A stretch of DNA of 64,000 nt from Buxus sempervirens (Eukaryota; Streptophyta; Magnoliopsida; Buxales; Buxaceae): NCBI GenBank assembly GCA_947561395.2, contig OX387191.1, positions 37,279,439 through 37,343,438 of the forward strand, in the 5' to 3' direction. Position numbers and translations under genes: made by a program. Within the stretch, counting starts at the first letter, position 1, and the number at the start of each line of letters is the position of its first letter. Below are positions 35,436 through 47,030 of this stretch, one piece after another. A model generated the notes under the pieces. That model was not told the origin of the DNA, searched no databases, and was given only the letters and a program-made list of their open reading frames with translations.

Positions 35436-36795
35436 TCAGCTAGAAGGACTTGCATCGTCCCCTCCATCACCCACACTCCCTCCCGCATCAACATCGCCAT
35501 CTCCAGCCTCTGCTGCACTAGCTCCATCTCCGTCCCCTCCAACTCCACCATCATCACCACCTCTAGGCTCCGTATCGCCAGAATCATCATCCGCAGCAGC
35601 CTCGAAACTGGACATGTCATCATCCAGGAAACACTGCAATAACTGGCGGTGTGTGGCATGCATAGACTGCACTTGTCCCTGCAGGGTTGACATAGTCCCT
35701 AGCATCTCCACCTGGGTCTGCTGTATCGCAGTCTGGGCACTCGACATCTCGCCCACGCTCCTCATCGTGTGGAGCACGTGATGGCCCAGTGCCCTCACCA
35801 CCTCCTGTAGAGTCCTCACCTCACCTGTCAGAGTAGTGACTAGAGTAGAAAGACCCTCAAATGTAGAGGGAGGAGGGTCCGAAGTAGGAGCTGGGGGAGC
35901 ACCAGAGGAGGATGGGAGGTCAGTGGAAGAGGGAAAATGAGAGGAAGACGCGAAGTCAGAAAATGAGGGAAAGGAAGAAGAAGAGGGAATGTCAGTAGAA
36001 GTGGGTAGAGCAGAAGCCGAGGGAGGATCTGGGAAGGAAGAAGTTGAAGGAACAGAGGGGCGGGGCACAGCAGTAGTGATCGCAGCCCTCCTACCACGGG
36101 AGATACCTGCAGTAGCTCTGCCAATAGGCTGACTAAGAGGTAAGATAGTAAAACTGGGATACACGGCTGGAGAAGCAGAAATGAGTCTAGATATCAAACA
36201 ACCGTAGGGTAAGGCAACTAGTCGCCTACGATCCTCATAAACCCCAAGCATGACGGAAATGATGAACGAAGGAAGGTCAATGGAATCTCCCCTCCGTATG
36301 GCGTAAAGGAGCAGGGCACGGAGCTGGGGAGAGAAGAAAGATGAGAAACAGGCCAGAGATCAGTAAAAACAATCCTCGACAGGATAGCAATGTCGGCAGA
36401 AAATCGTGAAGTATGGAGAAGAGCCACCCCAGTATACTCCGTCGGTCGGCCCATAAGAAATGTGGCGACGGCAGAATAATCGGGCATGGTCCCACTGGAG
36501 TAGGGATACACCGGGTGCTCCACCCTAAGGACCCGAAGGCTGGCAGCTAGGAACTCAGGAGAAACCTGAAACCGGGTACCTCAGATATGAACATAGAAGG
36601 AGGTACGATCAGGAGAGATATCATGGATATTACTATAAAACTCCCGAGCTAGCTCCTCACAAGTGGGAGTGAAGCCACTGAACACGGGTAACCAACCGCG
36701 GACTCGGAAAATATCCGCTATGGAAGAATCAAAGTCCTCAAACCTAACCTCTCTCTCTACTAGAACTGCACGACACTGCAAATACCTATCATATA
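35436..36795 (-). pseudogene. Gyp3 antisense gene, main part: putative plant transposon protein domain plus S/P-rich tail
   Basis: Read on the minus strand from 36795 this continues the frame that starts at ATG 46090 and is split by Athila. It resembles the 'putative plant transposon protein' domain: EREVRFEDFDSSIADIFRVR, AREFYSNI, then ILSRIVFTDLWPVSH and LPYGCLISRL. A TGA at 36578 stands where CGA is expected, and a one-base loss in a C run near 36325 shifts the frame. Downstream are a Ser/Pro-rich stretch, a likely coiled coil (LQEVVRALGHHVLHTMRSVG on to QSMHATHRQLLQ) and an acidic Gly/Asp-rich tail ending at 35436. Full length would be about 480 residues. Function unknown. Confidence 0.75.
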
Positions 36796-37590
36796 TGATA
36801 AGTCATGAAAATATCACATTATAGCACATTAAAATCATGACTTATCTAGTTTTATTTCATATTTAATTCCCAATTTTACTTAGAAATTGTCAAAGTCTTT
36901 CATCTTTGCATTTTATTTTCATTGTCTAAATTTTTCCTAATTTGTTGATGTAGAGATACTCTCGGTGATTATAGAAGTCACGGTTCAAACGGCGTAACAA
37001 TCGGAGTCAAATTGTAGAAGATATGACCAGCGTTCGCTGGCCGTTCGCCTGTCGTTCGAACGTTGGTGTTCTGCAGAGAAACCCGAGAGCAACGTTCGCT
37101 GGCCGTTCGCTTGTCGTTCGAACGTTGGTGATCTACAGAGAAACCCGAGAGCAGCGTGCGCTGAACGTTCGCCTGTCGTTCGAACGTTGGTGAAAAATAG
37201 AGAAATTGTGAGCAGCGTTCGCTGACCGTTCGATGAACGTTCGAATAAGAGAAGAGGAAACAATTTTTTTACCTGAACGTTCGACTCGCGTTCGATGAAC
37301 GTTCGAACGATCAAGTATTAAAACCTGTTATAAAATTCCGAACTTTGTGGATTTGTTTCCTTTTTCTTGGGGATCTTCTTCTAGTTTTTAGGAGGACTTA
37401 GAGAGGTTTCTAATTAAGAAGATTAGGTCGTTTTTGGACTTCAAAATCATGGGTATACAAGGAAAGGAAGTTCTCTTTTCCTTAGGAGTCTTGGAAGGAA
37501 AGTTTCTATTTTCTCTTCAAGGGATTTTTGGGCAAGTTTAGGTGATTGATATAAAGGAGAAAAGGAAAGTGAAGAGAAGGAAGTTTTTGG
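36796..37590 (+). repeat. Athila 5' LTR, truncated
   Basis: It starts TGATAAGTCATG and matches 44385-45179 of the 3' LTR. It then runs directly into the PBS at a shared AGTTTTTGG. The equivalent of 45180-45997 (818 bp) is missing. A TATA box (TATAAAGG, about 37551) remains about 35 bp before the PBS. Confidence 0.92.
37029..37312. repeat. ~63-bp tandem repeats rich in GTTCGAACGTT (Athila 5' LTR)
   Basis: Units start at about 37029, 37092, 37155 and 37216. Each carries CGTTCGCTG, one or more CGTTCG blocks and, in most, the palindrome CGTTCGAACG. The same array lies at 44618-44902. Confidence 0.88.
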
Positions 37591-37605
37591 CGCCGTTGCC
37601 GGGGA
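37588..37605 (+). promoter_or_regulatory. PBS, tRNA-Asp type (Athila)
   Basis: TGGCGCCGTTGCCGGGGA is complementary to the 3' end of plant tRNA-Asp, the usual Athila primer. Confidence 0.93.
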
Positions 37606-37676
37606 TTGATTTGTTTATTAATATTGATACTATCTATTCTCAGTTTTAATTTGGATTTTAATTTCAGGTCTTGTGT

Positions 37677-40600
37677 ATGCGACACTCTAGAAGTGCTGAA
37701 ATCTTTCCTTGTGATCCCGAAATTGATTGTACCTTTAGGCGGTTGAACAAGGAGAAGAGGCAAGTTTTGAATAACTCTCCAGTTGAAATGACAAATCAAA
37801 TTGAAGAAGAGGAGAACAATAGGGCTTTGAGAGACTATGCCATGCCATTAGTCACCGGGGCTCACACAAGCATTAGAAGGCCAGCAATACAAGCCAATAA
37901 TTTTGAGATAAAGCCAGCCATCATTCAAATGATCCAATCAACCGTGCAATTCAGTGGCATGCCGAATGATGATCCCAATGCTCATATTGCAAATTTTCTG
38001 GAAATTTGTGATACCTTCAAGCACAATGGAGTTTCTGATGATGCAATAAGGTTGAGGCTCTTTCCTTTCTCTTTAAGAGATAAGGCAAAAGGTTGGTTAA
38101 ATTCACTTCCACCAATGACCATCACTACGTGGGATGGTTTGGCTCAGAAATTTTTAGCAAAGTTCTTTCCTCCATCAAAAACTGTTAAGATGAGGAATGA
38201 TATCACTACCTTTGCTCAATTCGACATGGAGTCACTATATGAAGCATGGGAAAGATATAAAGACTTGCTTAGAAGATGTCCTCACCATGGTTTACCCAAT
38301 TGGTTGCAAGTCCAAACTTTCTATAATGGATTGAGTCCAAATACACGGACAATTGTGGATGCCACAGCAGGTGGAGCATTGATGGGGAAGCCTTATGAAG
38401 AAGCATACAATTTACTTGAGGAAATGGCCTCAAATAACTACCAATGGCCATCAAATCGTATGGGACCAAGAAGAATTCAGGGAGTTCATGAAATTGATGC
38501 TTTAAATTCTTTAACTTCTCAAGTTGCTTTGTTGACAAAGAAAGTAGATAATATTAATATGAATGCTGTTCAATCTACTCACTTTGTTTGTGAAATTTGT
38601 GTAGGGAATCATTCAAGTGTTGAATGTCAAGTTGGAAATTCTTTTGCCATGGGTGCATCCGACCAAGCCAATTATGTCTCCAACTTTCAACGCCCAAATA
38701 ATCCCTATTCAAATACTTACAACCCCGGATGGCGAAATCATCCAAATTTTTCTTGGAGTGGTCCTCAAAATTTCAATAAGCAACCTCCCGGGTTCCAACA
38801 GCAAGAAAAGAAGCCAAATATGGAGGAATTGCTTACCAAGTTCATGCAAGACACTTCAGGATTCATGCAAGAAGCAAGGACTACTTTCCGGAACCAAGAT
38901 GCTAGCATCCGGAACCTTGAGCACCAGATGGGGCAGTTTTCAAAGCAATTGGCAGAAAGATCTCAAGGGTCTCTCCCAAGTGATACTATCACCAATCCAA
39001 GAGAACATGCTAAAGCCATCACCCTAAGGAGTGGGAAAAATCTGGAAATTCGGAAAGAAGTAAGAAAAGAAGATGAAGAAGAGGACAAAGAGAAGCACCA
39101 AGAAAATACAAAAACAGATTTGCTTTCTAAAACTCCTCCTCCTTATGTTCCTCCTATTCCTTTTCCACAAAGATTGAGAAAAAATAAGTTGGACAAGCAA
39201 TTTTCTAAGTTTCTAGATATTTTTAAGAAATTGCATATTAACATCCCTTTTGCAGATGCATTGGAGCAAATGCCAACTTATGCCAAGTTCATGAAGGAGA
39301 TGTTGTCTAACAAGAGAAAATGGGAGGAGCATGAAACGGTGATGCTAACCGAGGAATGTACAGCAATCTTGCAAAATAAACTTCCACAAAAGCTAAAAGA
39401 TCCAGGGAGTTTTACTATTCCTTGCACAATTGGAAATTCTCATTTCAATAAAGCTTTATGTGATTTAGGAGCAAGTATAAATCTAATGCCTTATTCTGTT
39501 TTCCAGAAATTGGGGATTGGTGAAGCTAAGGCAACAACCGTATCTCTCCAACTGGCGGATCGATCAATCAAATACCCAAGAGGTATCATAGAAGATGTTC
39601 TTTTTAAGGTTGACAAGTTTATTTTTCCTGCAGATTTCATCGTATTGGACATGGAGGAGGACAGAGAAATTCCACTCATCCTAGGCCGACCATTCTTAGC
39701 TACGGGAAGAACTCTTATTGATGTCCAACAAGGGAAGCTTATACTTAGAGTGCAAGAGGAACAGATTGTGTTTGATGTGTTCGAAGCCATGAAGCATCCC
39801 TCCACAAGTGATTCATGTTTTCAGATTGATACCATCAGCAAGTTGGTATCAGATACCTTCAATGAAAATAATCCAAGGGAACCACTAGAAGCATGCATTA
39901 CAAAATTAGGGAGTATTTCTTCTAAAGACATGAGCATTAGAGAGTGTGCACTCTATTTAGAGGCTTCACCACATTACACTCACAAGAAGAAGCTAAATTT
40001 TGAAGATCTTCATAAGAAAGAAGATCCCCCAAGAAATTTACTGACTTCTGATCCTCCCAAGCTTGAGCTTAAAACTCTACCTTCTCATTTAAAATATGTT
40101 TATTTAGGAGTTGAAAATTCTTTTCCAGTAATTGTCTCTTCCTCTTTGACAGGTCTTGAAGAAGAGAAACTACTTCGGGTGTTAAGAGCTCACAAATCAG
40201 CATTGGGTTGGTCAATAGCAGATATCAAAGGAATTAGTGCTTCAATTTGCATGCACAAAATCCTTATGGAGGAGAACCACAAGACCACGGTACAACCACA
40301 AAGAAGGCTCAATCCAAACATGCAAGAAGTGGTAAGGTCTGAGGTTCTCAAGTTGCTGGACACAAGTATCATCTATCCAATTTCTGATAGTTCATGGGTA
40401 AGTCCAGTTCAAGTAGTGCCAAAGAAAGGAGGTATTACAATTGTTAGGAATGAAACCAATGAACTTATTCCAACAAGAACAGTAGCAGGTTGGAGGGTGT
40501 GCATAGATTATAGGAAACTCAATGATGCCACTCGAAAAGACCACTTCCCACTCCCTTTTATTGATCAAATGTTGGAAAGGCTTGCTAGTCATGCTTATTA

Positions 40601-41852
40601 CTGTTTTCTTGATGGATACTCAGGGTACAACCAAATCCAAATTGCACCAGAAGATCAAGAGAAGACTACTTTCACTTGCCCTTATGGAACATTTGCCTAT
40701 AGGAGGATGCCTTTTGGTTTGTGCAATGCTCCAGCCACTTTTCAGCGATGCATGATGGCAATATTTTCTGACATGGTGGAAAAGTTTCTGGAAATTTTCA
40801 TGGATGATTTCTCTGTTTTTGGTTTCTCTTTTGATGCTTGTTTGAATCATTTATCTATGGTATTGACAACATGTGAAGAAACTAACCTTGTTTTAAATTG
40901 GGAAAAATGCCACTTCATGGTGCAGGAAGGAATAGTGCTTGGTCATAGGATCGAAGTGGATAAGGCCAAGGTGGAGGTTATTGAAAAATTACCTCCACCC
41001 ACAACAGTCAAGGGTGTACGGAGTTTTCTTGGGCATGCGGGTTTTTATTGTCGTTTTATTAAAGATTTTTCTAAAATCACTAAACCCCTTTGTAGCTTAT
41101 TGGTCAAGGATACACCTTTTATTTTTTCAAAAGACTGTTTGCATGCTTTTGAACTTTTGAAGAAAAAACTGATTTCAGCCCCAATAATTTGTGCTCCAGA
41201 TTGGGAGCTACCTTTGGAGTTGATGTGTGATGCTAGTGACTATGCTTTAGGAGCTGTTTTAGGACAGCGGAAAAATAAATTATTGCATGTCATTTACTAT
41301 GCTAGTAGGACCTTGAATGATGCTCAACTCAATTATGCTACAACTGAAAAAGAACTATTGGCTGTAGTTTTTGCCTTTGATAAATTTAGATCTTATTTGA
41401 TTGGCTCCAAGGTTATTGTATATACTGACCATTCAGCTCTCAAATATTTGCTAGCCAAAAAGGAAGCAAAACCAAGGCTATTTCGGTGGATTCTACTTTT
41501 GCAAGAGTTCAACTTGGACATCAAAGACAAGAAGGGAACCGAGAACCAAGTAGCTGATCATCTTTCTCGACTTGAGCTTGAAGATGAAACAGCCACCACA
41601 TCCATCCCAATCAATGAGGGATTTCCAGATGAACAACTTCTTGCCTTTTCATTGATAGAAGTTCCCTGGTATGCAGATTTTGTGAATTACTTGGTTAGCA
41701 ATGTGGTAAATCCGGAGTTCTCATATCAACAAAAGAAGAAATTCTTTTCGGATGTAAAGCATTACTTTTGGACGATCCCTTCCTCTACAAGCATTGCAAA
41801 GATCAAATCATTAGGAGATGTGTACCTGAAGAAGAGATGGAGAATATTTTAA
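37677..41852 (+). CDS. gag-pol: Athila gag-pol frame: capsid, protease, RT, RNase H, start of integrase
   Basis: The first ATG is 37677, just after an acceptor-like TTTCAG (37662-37667); about 1391 residues are open. Gag (to about residue 500) has [18 protein letters not shown], a [15 protein letters not shown] block and a short Cys/His knuckle ([13 protein letters not shown]), then [10 protein letters not shown]. The protease motif CDLGASIN lies near 39460. RT spans about 40290-40960 with FMDDFSVFG (about 40799), the catalytic Asp pair intact. RNase H has [27 protein letters not shown] and [11 protein letters not shown]. The frame leaves integrase near 41771, where one base is missing, and ends at an artificial stop. 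Confidence 0.93.
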   Translation: MRHSRSAEIFPCDPEIDCTFRRLNKEKRQVLNNSPVEMTNQIEEEENNRALRDYAMPLVTGAHTSIRRPAIQANNFEIKPAIIQMIQSTVQFSGMPNDDPNAHIANFLEICDTFKHNGVSDDAIRLRLFPFSLRDKAKGWLNSLPPMTITTWDGLAQKFLAKFFPPSKTVKMRNDITTFAQFDMESLYEAWERYKDLLRRCPHHGLPNWLQVQTFYNGLSPNTRTIVDATAGGALMGKPYEEAYNLLEEMASNNYQWPSNRMGPRRIQGVHEIDALNSLTSQVALLTKKVDNINMNAVQSTHFVCEICVGNHSSVECQVGNSFAMGASDQANYVSNFQRPNNPYSNTYNPGWRNHPNFSWSGPQNFNKQPPGFQQQEKKPNMEELLTKFMQDTSGFMQEARTTFRNQDASIRNLEHQMGQFSKQLAERSQGSLPSDTITNPREHAKAITLRSGKNLEIRKEVRKEDEEEDKEKHQENTKTDLLSKTPPPYVPPIPFPQRLRKNKLDKQFSKFLDIFKKLHINIPFADALEQMPTYAKFMKEMLSNKRKWEEHETVMLTEECTAILQNKLPQKLKDPGSFTIPCTIGNSHFNKALCDLGASINLMPYSVFQKLGIGEAKATTVSLQLADRSIKYPRGIIEDVLFKVDKFIFPADFIVLDMEEDREIPLILGRPFLATGRTLIDVQQGKLILRVQEEQIVFDVFEAMKHPSTSDSCFQIDTISKLVSDTFNENNPREPLEACITKLGSISSKDMSIRECALYLEASPHYTHKKKLNFEDLHKKEDPPRNLLTSDPPKLELKTLPSHLKYVYLGVENSFPVIVSSSLTGLEEEKLLRVLRAHKSALGWSIADIKGISASICMHKILMEENHKTTVQPQRRLNPNMQEVVRSEVLKLLDTSIIYPISDSSWVSPVQVVPKKGGITIVRNETNELIPTRTVAGWRVCIDYRKLNDATRKDHFPLPFIDQMLERLASHAYYCFLDGYSGYNQIQIAPEDQEKTTFTCPYGTFAYRRMPFGLCNAPATFQRCMMAIFSDMVEKFLEIFMDDFSVFGFSFDACLNHLSMVLTTCEETNLVLNWEKCHFMVQEGIVLGHRIEVDKAKVEVIEKLPPPTTVKGVRSFLGHAGFYCRFIKDFSKITKPLCSLLVKDTPFIFSKDCLHAFELLKKKLISAPIICAPDWELPLELMCDASDYALGAVLGQRKNKLLHVIYYASRTLNDAQLNYATTEKELLAVVFAFDKFRSYLIGSKVIVYTDHSALKYLLAKKEAKPRLFRWILLLQEFNLDIKDKKGTENQVADHLSRLELEDETATTSIPINEGFPDEQLLAFSLIEVPWYADFVNYLVSNVVNPEFSYQQKKKFFSDVKHYFWTIPSSTSIAKIKSLGDVYLKKRWRIF

Positions 41853-42949
41853 AGCATTGTCATTCACTCGAACTTGGAGGCCATTTTGGACCAAACAAAA
41901 CTGTTGCAAAGGTGCTACAGTCAGGTTTTTATTGGCCCTCCCTCTTTAAAGATGCTTTTGCTTTTGTTTCATCATGTGATCAATGTCAAAGAAGTGGAAA
42001 TATTTCCAGAAAAAATGAAATGCCTCTAAACAATAATCTTGTTGTTGAATTATTTGATGTTTGGGGCATTGATTTTATGGGACCTTTCCCTTCATCTTTC
42101 TCAAATCAATACATTTTAGTTGCTGTTGATTATGTTTCCAAATGGGTAGAGGCAGTGGCCCTCCCTACAAATGATTCTAAAGTTGTGTTGAATTTTTTGA
42201 GAAAACAGATTTTTACCAGGTTTGGCACTCCAAGAGCAATCATTAGTGATGGGGGAAAACACTTTTGCAATCAGCACTTTGAGGCACTCTTACGTAAATA
42301 TGGTGTTACACATAGAGTGGCCACTCCTTATCATCCCCAAACAAGTGGTCAAGTTGAGGTTTCCAACCGGGAACTGAAGCATATATTAGAAAAGACAGTT
42401 AACTCATCCCGAAAGGATTGGTCAAAGAAGCTTGATGATGCATTGTGGGCATATCGGATTGCTTTCAAAACACCAATTGGAATGTCTCCATACCGACTTG
42501 TCTATGGAAAAGCTTGTCATCTCCCGGTGAAATTAGAACACAAGGCCTACTGAGCAATGAAGACTTTAAATTTTGATCTTGGGACTGCTAGAGAGAAGAG
42601 GCTTCTACAGCTAAATGAGATGGATGAATTTCGGCTTGATGCTTATGAGAATGCTCAAATTTACAAGGACAGAACAAAACTCTGGCATGATAAGCACATT
42701 CAACGGAAGGAGTTTCTAGTTGGCCAGAAAGTCTTACTCTACAACTCTAGGCTGAGATTTTTTCCGGGCAAGCTTCGTTCTCGTTGGTCTGGCCCTTTTA
42801 TTGTGGTAACAGTTTACCCCCATGGAGCTGTAGAGATTCATCATGACACAAAAGGCACCTTCAAGGTCAATGGTCAGAGATTAAAGCTTTATGTTGATGA
42901 GGACTTCAAGAACTACAAGTCTTCCTATTTACTCCACCCATCAACATAA
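41768..42949 (+). pseudogene. Athila integrase (frameshifted, one nonsense codon)
   Basis: This continues pol in the next frame. The zinc-binding part is [16 protein letters not shown] to CDQCQRSGN. The core shows WGIDFMGPF (near 42063), ISDGGKHF (near 42245) and [14 protein letters not shown] (near 42350), giving the Asp, Asp, Glu triad. A TGA at 42550 stands where TGG is expected; the frame then goes on to 42949 with the C-terminal region ([29 protein letters not shown]). No chromodomain is seen, as usual for Athila. Confidence 0.9.
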
Positions 42950-44369
42950 AAGATGGTTTTCAATCAAGCTAATGACTATAACCAAGCGCTTCTTGGGAGG
43001 CAACCCAAGTGTTTTTCATTTTAGTTTTGCTTTCAATTTTACTCATTTATTTTTCTTTTCAATTTTTTAGGTTCTTGAAGGTTATTCACAGTCATACAAG
43101 TCCATCCTACAGTCCATCTCAACATCTGAAAATCTGGGGAGTATTTTGTCCTTTTCTATTTATTTTCATTTTACTCTTGGACATTGAGGGCAATGTTAGA
43201 TTCAAGTTGGGGGGAGTTGTGTTGAAATCTCATGTTTGCTAACCCCTGTTTTGGTGATCTAAAACCCAGATTTTTATTTATTGTGCTGAATAGCCTGCTG
43301 GTAGGATAGTTTTATTTGTGATGAAAATTTCTAGCTCATGCCTAGCAATCCAGATAGCTTGATATTCTTGGTAAAGCTTAAATAGTTGAATACATAATCA
43401 CATGACTGGGAGATCTAAATTTTGGACTTTATTACTTATCTTTGGATAGTGTGATTTCATTTGTCTCACTTTGAACTTAGCACGAGCACACTAATGCATT
43501 ATGTGTGGGGTATGAGAACTGAAACCAGTCATAGATGGACAACTTTGGCATAATAATTGTGGTATGAGAAAAGAAATTTTTTTTCAGAATAACAAGCAAT
43601 GCTAAGAGATTTTGAGCTCCTTTTTACTGAGTAACCGGGCCTCTTGCCTCACTAAGCAATGAGTGTTCGCGTCAAAAGGTAAGGAGTCTTAAAGTGGTTG
43701 ATAATGTGGCTAGTTTAGCTTCGTAGCCTTTTTGACTCGAGTTAATAAAACCTGAAGGGGTGTCTTCACACCTAATGCCCTTTGAGCCATCTGGTTCGGG
43801 AGTCATTGGTCCAACACTCGATAAATGGGTCAATTAGAAAGCTTAAGGAAGTTAGACATTGCACAGTCCACATTTTGTGAAGAAAAAAAAAATTAGGGAG
43901 AAGAAATGTCATGCTTTGGTTGTTTCATCAAATAAGGAATCCTCTGAATTTTGGTTTGATAGAACTTTTATAATGGAATTATTTTGAAGCCTAATAATGA
44001 TGTGTGAGATCACTTTACACCAAAGGCACTTGTGATGTTCCACTATCTAAGTATAAGTGATTAGGCTCATTATTGATTTCTTAAGATTGTGAGCATGGAG
44101 TTTCAATTTTTAAGTTATTCTTGAATATTAACAGTTGTTATGGGTGTTGCTTTATTTTCTTTGAGAGCATGTGTTTGAAATCAATTTCATGTTTGTGGGT
44201 ATCATCCTGGTAAACCCTCACGAGACTATAACTCGTCCACTAGGGACACCTAGGGGTTTAAAGGCTTGTTGCATATGCTAAATGCAATCGAGAGTGCCAG
44301 CAAAAGTGGTATAGTTAGGACTTTCAGTTTTAATTGTTTTAGTTCAGTTTTGCTAGGGACCAGTAAAAA
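42950..44369. other. Athila 3' non-coding region
   Basis: No envelope-like ORF is supported; the 77-residue hydrophobic frame at 43009-43242 looks like chance in T-rich sequence. A purine-rich AAGTTGGGGGGAGTTG at about 43204-43219 resembles the true PPT at 44370. The rest is AT-rich without visible genes. Confidence 0.6.
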
Positions 44370-44384
44370 GTAAGTTGGGGGGTG
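44370..44384 (+). promoter_or_regulatory. Polypurine tract of Athila
   Basis: TAAGTTGGGGGGTG runs straight into the 3' LTR start TGATAAGTC. Confidence 0.85.
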
Positions 44385-45997
44385 TGATAAGTCATGAAAA
44401 TATCACATTATAGCACATTAAAATCATGACTTATCTAGTTTTATTTCATATTTAATTCCCAATTTTACTTAGAAATTGTCAAAGTCTTTCATCTTTGCAT
44501 TTTATTTTCATTGTCTAAATTTTGCCTAATTTGTTAATGTAGAGATACTCTTGGTGATTATAGAAGTCACGGTTCAAACGGCGTAACAATCGGAGTCAAA
44601 TTGTAGAAGATATGACCAGCGTTCACTGGCCGTTCGCCTGTCGTTCGAACATTGGTGTTCTGCAGAGAAACCCGAGAGCAGCGTTCGCTGGCCGTTCGCT
44701 TGTCGTTCGAACGTTGGTGATCTACAGAGAAACCCGAGAGCAGCGTGCGCTGAACGTTCGCCTGTCGTTCGAACGTGGGTGAAAAATAGAGAAATTGTGA
44801 GCTGCGTTCGCTGACCGTTCGATGAACATTCAAACAAGAGAAGAGGAAACAATTTTTTTACCTGAACGTTCGACCCGCGTTCGATGAACGTTCGAACAAT
44901 CAAGTATTAAAACCTGTTATAAAATTCCGAACTTTGTGGATTTGTTTCCTTTTTCTTGGGGATCTTCTTCTAGTTTTTAGGAGGACTTAGAGAGGTTTCT
45001 AATTAAGAAGATTAGGTCGTTTTTGGACTTCAAAATCATGGGTATACAAGGAAAGGAAGTTCTCTTTTCCTTAGGAGTCTTGGAAGGAAAGTTTCTATTT
45101 TCTCTTCAAGGGATTTTTGGGCAAGTTTAGGTGATTGATATAAAGGAGAAAAGGAACGTGAAGAGAAGGAAGTTTTTGGTGCTGGGAACGTGAGAAGGAA
45201 GCTGGAACATCAAGAGATCAGAGCTTGGATCATAATTAGTTTATTTCTTCTCTTTTGTTCTTCTTCTTTCATTATACTCTGTTTTGATGGTTATTCTTAG
45301 TTCAGTCATGAACTAATTTCTCTTTCTAAGGCTTTGATGTAATCTGAACATGATGTTTTAATTCTGAATACTATTGCTAAAGGATTTATGATTCATTCTT
45401 TGAGTATTTTATTATTGTGATTAACCCAATTGAGTACTTGATCACCATTCAATTGTATATGGTAGTTGTATTGAGACCGAGAGGAGATATACAATTTTAG
45501 TTCCTGTGATAAAATACCATATTCTACATGTTGATAGAGATATTGGCATGGTTTATGTAGCTTTGTGTTTTTGGACATGAAACTCCACAGATCTTAATGT
45601 ACCTTGTTACTTTTAAATTCACATAGAGATATCATGAGTTATCGTGGGAAGGTAAGTTCGTTGGTGCTCTAGAGAGACCATTGGATAGAATAGGGATTTT
45701 CGCTTTCAAATTGGATTATAAAATTCATTAGCATGTGTATTCAAGAGTTAATTCAGATTTGTTTATGATGAAATCAAATGCCTTAGTATTTTAAATCTCT
45801 TACTAAATCTTACTCTAATATTTTCTTAGTTAATAATTTTAATTGCTAGTTAAAAACCCATCTCACTTTTTGATTATCCAAATAGAATTTAGGATAGTAA
45901 TTTCAGTATTTAGTAGCTACCATTCCCTGTGGGTTCGACACTATTTCATCACTTTATTACTTGTTACGAATTCATGCACTTGCGAAAAAGTACATCA
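44385..45997 (+). repeat. Athila 3' LTR (1613 bp)
   Basis: It runs from TGATAAGTCATG to GTACATCA, followed by ATATA. The first 795 bp match the truncated 5' LTR with few differences. The phrase CCCTGTGGGTTCGACAC near the end is typical of Athila LTRs. Confidence 0.93.
44618..44902. repeat. ~63-bp tandem repeats (Athila 3' LTR)
   Basis: This is the partner of the array at 37029-37312, with the same unit order and a few base changes within the GTTCGAACG palindromes. Confidence 0.88.
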
Positions 45998-46002
45998 ATA
46001 TA

Positions 46003-46090
46003 TCTCCCTCTCCCTGTCTGAAAGAAACCTATTGTCTCTAGGCTCAACCCTAGCCCTCTTAGAGGGATTCCCGGAAGAGGTCCTAGTCAT
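46003..46090 (-). pseudogene. Gyp3 antisense gene, N-terminal piece
   Basis: ATG at 46090 on the minus strand (MTRTSSGNPSKRARVEP) opens 29 codons that reach the Athila insertion at 46002. The frame continues exactly at 36795 once the duplicated ATATA is counted once. The start is preceded by an acceptor-like TTTCAAATCTTAG, suggesting a leader intron from about 46677 that ends exactly at the ATG. Confidence 0.7.
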
Positions 46091-46677
46091 CTAAGATTTG
46101 AAACCAAACGGATTGGAAGTAGAAAATAACAAGGACAATAGAAACCAGAATTAGTAAGCAATAACAGCTAAATTAATGCAGATAAAGGAAAATTTTCTTT
46201 TATATAACAATAGGTTGAAGCAGGTGAAAATAACAATTTAAAGATTCGGCAGCAAAACATAAGGATAAAAACAAGTGAGAAAAAATTTTTTTTTTTCAGG
46301 TTTACATGCCGAGTGAGAAAATGTGAGGTCATCAACAAAACCTTAATACAACTTAGAAGTATCTAGGAAATAAGAGAACACACAACATCAAAGAAAAAGT
46401 GAATAAATAAAACGGCTACTAGCGCTCAAAGGCCGCGCAAACCATACATTGTACAAATGGAAATTTGGGGTTTCCATGTTTCGTGCAGCCAATGCGGAGA
46501 AGAAAAAAAAGGGGGAAAGAAATTTTTTCTTTTCTTGAAAACGAAACCACGGATAAGTAAATGATCAAGTGAAAGGTCGGATTCGAACCCAGTTCAAGCG
46601 AAAAACCAAGTTTGGAGTTTGCCCTAACCGCATGAAAAGAAAACTTTTGAAAAGGTAAAACTCGGATGCGCGCATAC
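46091..46677 (-). other. Probable leader intron of the Gyp3 antisense gene
   Basis: On the minus strand a donor AAG|GTATGC (46677) and an acceptor ATCTTAG (46091) bracket 587 bp with no coding sequence. It mirrors the leader intron of aORF1. The assignment is by splice-site look only. Confidence 0.5.
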
Positions 46678-47030
46678 CTTGTCTTGACAAATCAATGGGG
46701 ATTTGAGCTAGCGCCGAGTAAAATCAAGTCTCCGCCGAGTGAACAGGGCTTGGCGGATGGGAAAAAAAAATGGCCGAGCGGGTGTGTCGAGAGGAAGAAA
46801 AGAGAAAAAGAAAAGGGTTTTGGGCGAGTGGGAGAAATGGGAGAGGGTTAAGGGTTTTTAAGGTTCGTTCTCTCAGGGAAAACCGGTGGGTTGGTTGGGC
46901 CGGTCGAGTGATTTTGAAAAGTGGGGTCTTAAACCCAGGACCTCGAAGGAAAATTTTTTTATGAGCGATTCTCTGATGATGCGATAGTTTTCCAGTAAAG
47001 TTAAGGTGCACAGAGTATGTGCTAGGCCTA
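46678..47030 (-). promoter_or_regulatory. Probable promoter and leader exon of the Gyp3 antisense gene
   Basis: On the minus strand it holds CGGCCCAACCC (a TGGGCC-type site), AAAACCCTTAACCCTCTCCC (close to telo-box motifs of plant promoters) and a C/T-rich leader (46740-46860), before the donor at 46677. These are common in promoters of plant genes with no relation to LTRs. The exact start site cannot be set. Confidence 0.45.

Larger units (their letters stand above)
36796..45997 (+). mobile_element. Athila-lineage retrotransposon, nearly intact coding region
   Basis: It is flanked by ATATA (36791-36795 and 45998-46002) and splits the Gyp3 antisense gene. It has a tRNA-Asp PBS, a long gag-pol frame, integrase, PPT and 3' LTR. 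The 5' LTR is truncated to 795 bp against 1613 bp for the 3' LTR. Gag and pol match the Athila lineage. No envelope-like ORF can be supported between integrase and the 3' LTR. Only one frameshift and one nonsense codon are seen, so it is the youngest or best preserved element here. Confidence 0.93.

Noticed and set aside
35436-36251. An ordinary host gene with a Ser/Pro-rich protein
   Set aside because: It lies between the PBS and PPT of Gyp3, inside a clean TSD, and its N-terminal half matches a transposon-type domain.
36985-37314. 109-residue minus-strand frame rich in FERQANGQRTL repeats
   Set aside because: It is a translation of the 63-bp tandem repeat in the Athila LTR; the repeat length is a multiple of three in most units, which keeps the frame open.
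43009-43242. Possible Athila envelope-like ORF
   Set aside because: Only 77 residues, hydrophobic because the DNA is T-rich, with no signal-peptide or coiled-coil layout; Athila envelope-like ORFs are much longer.
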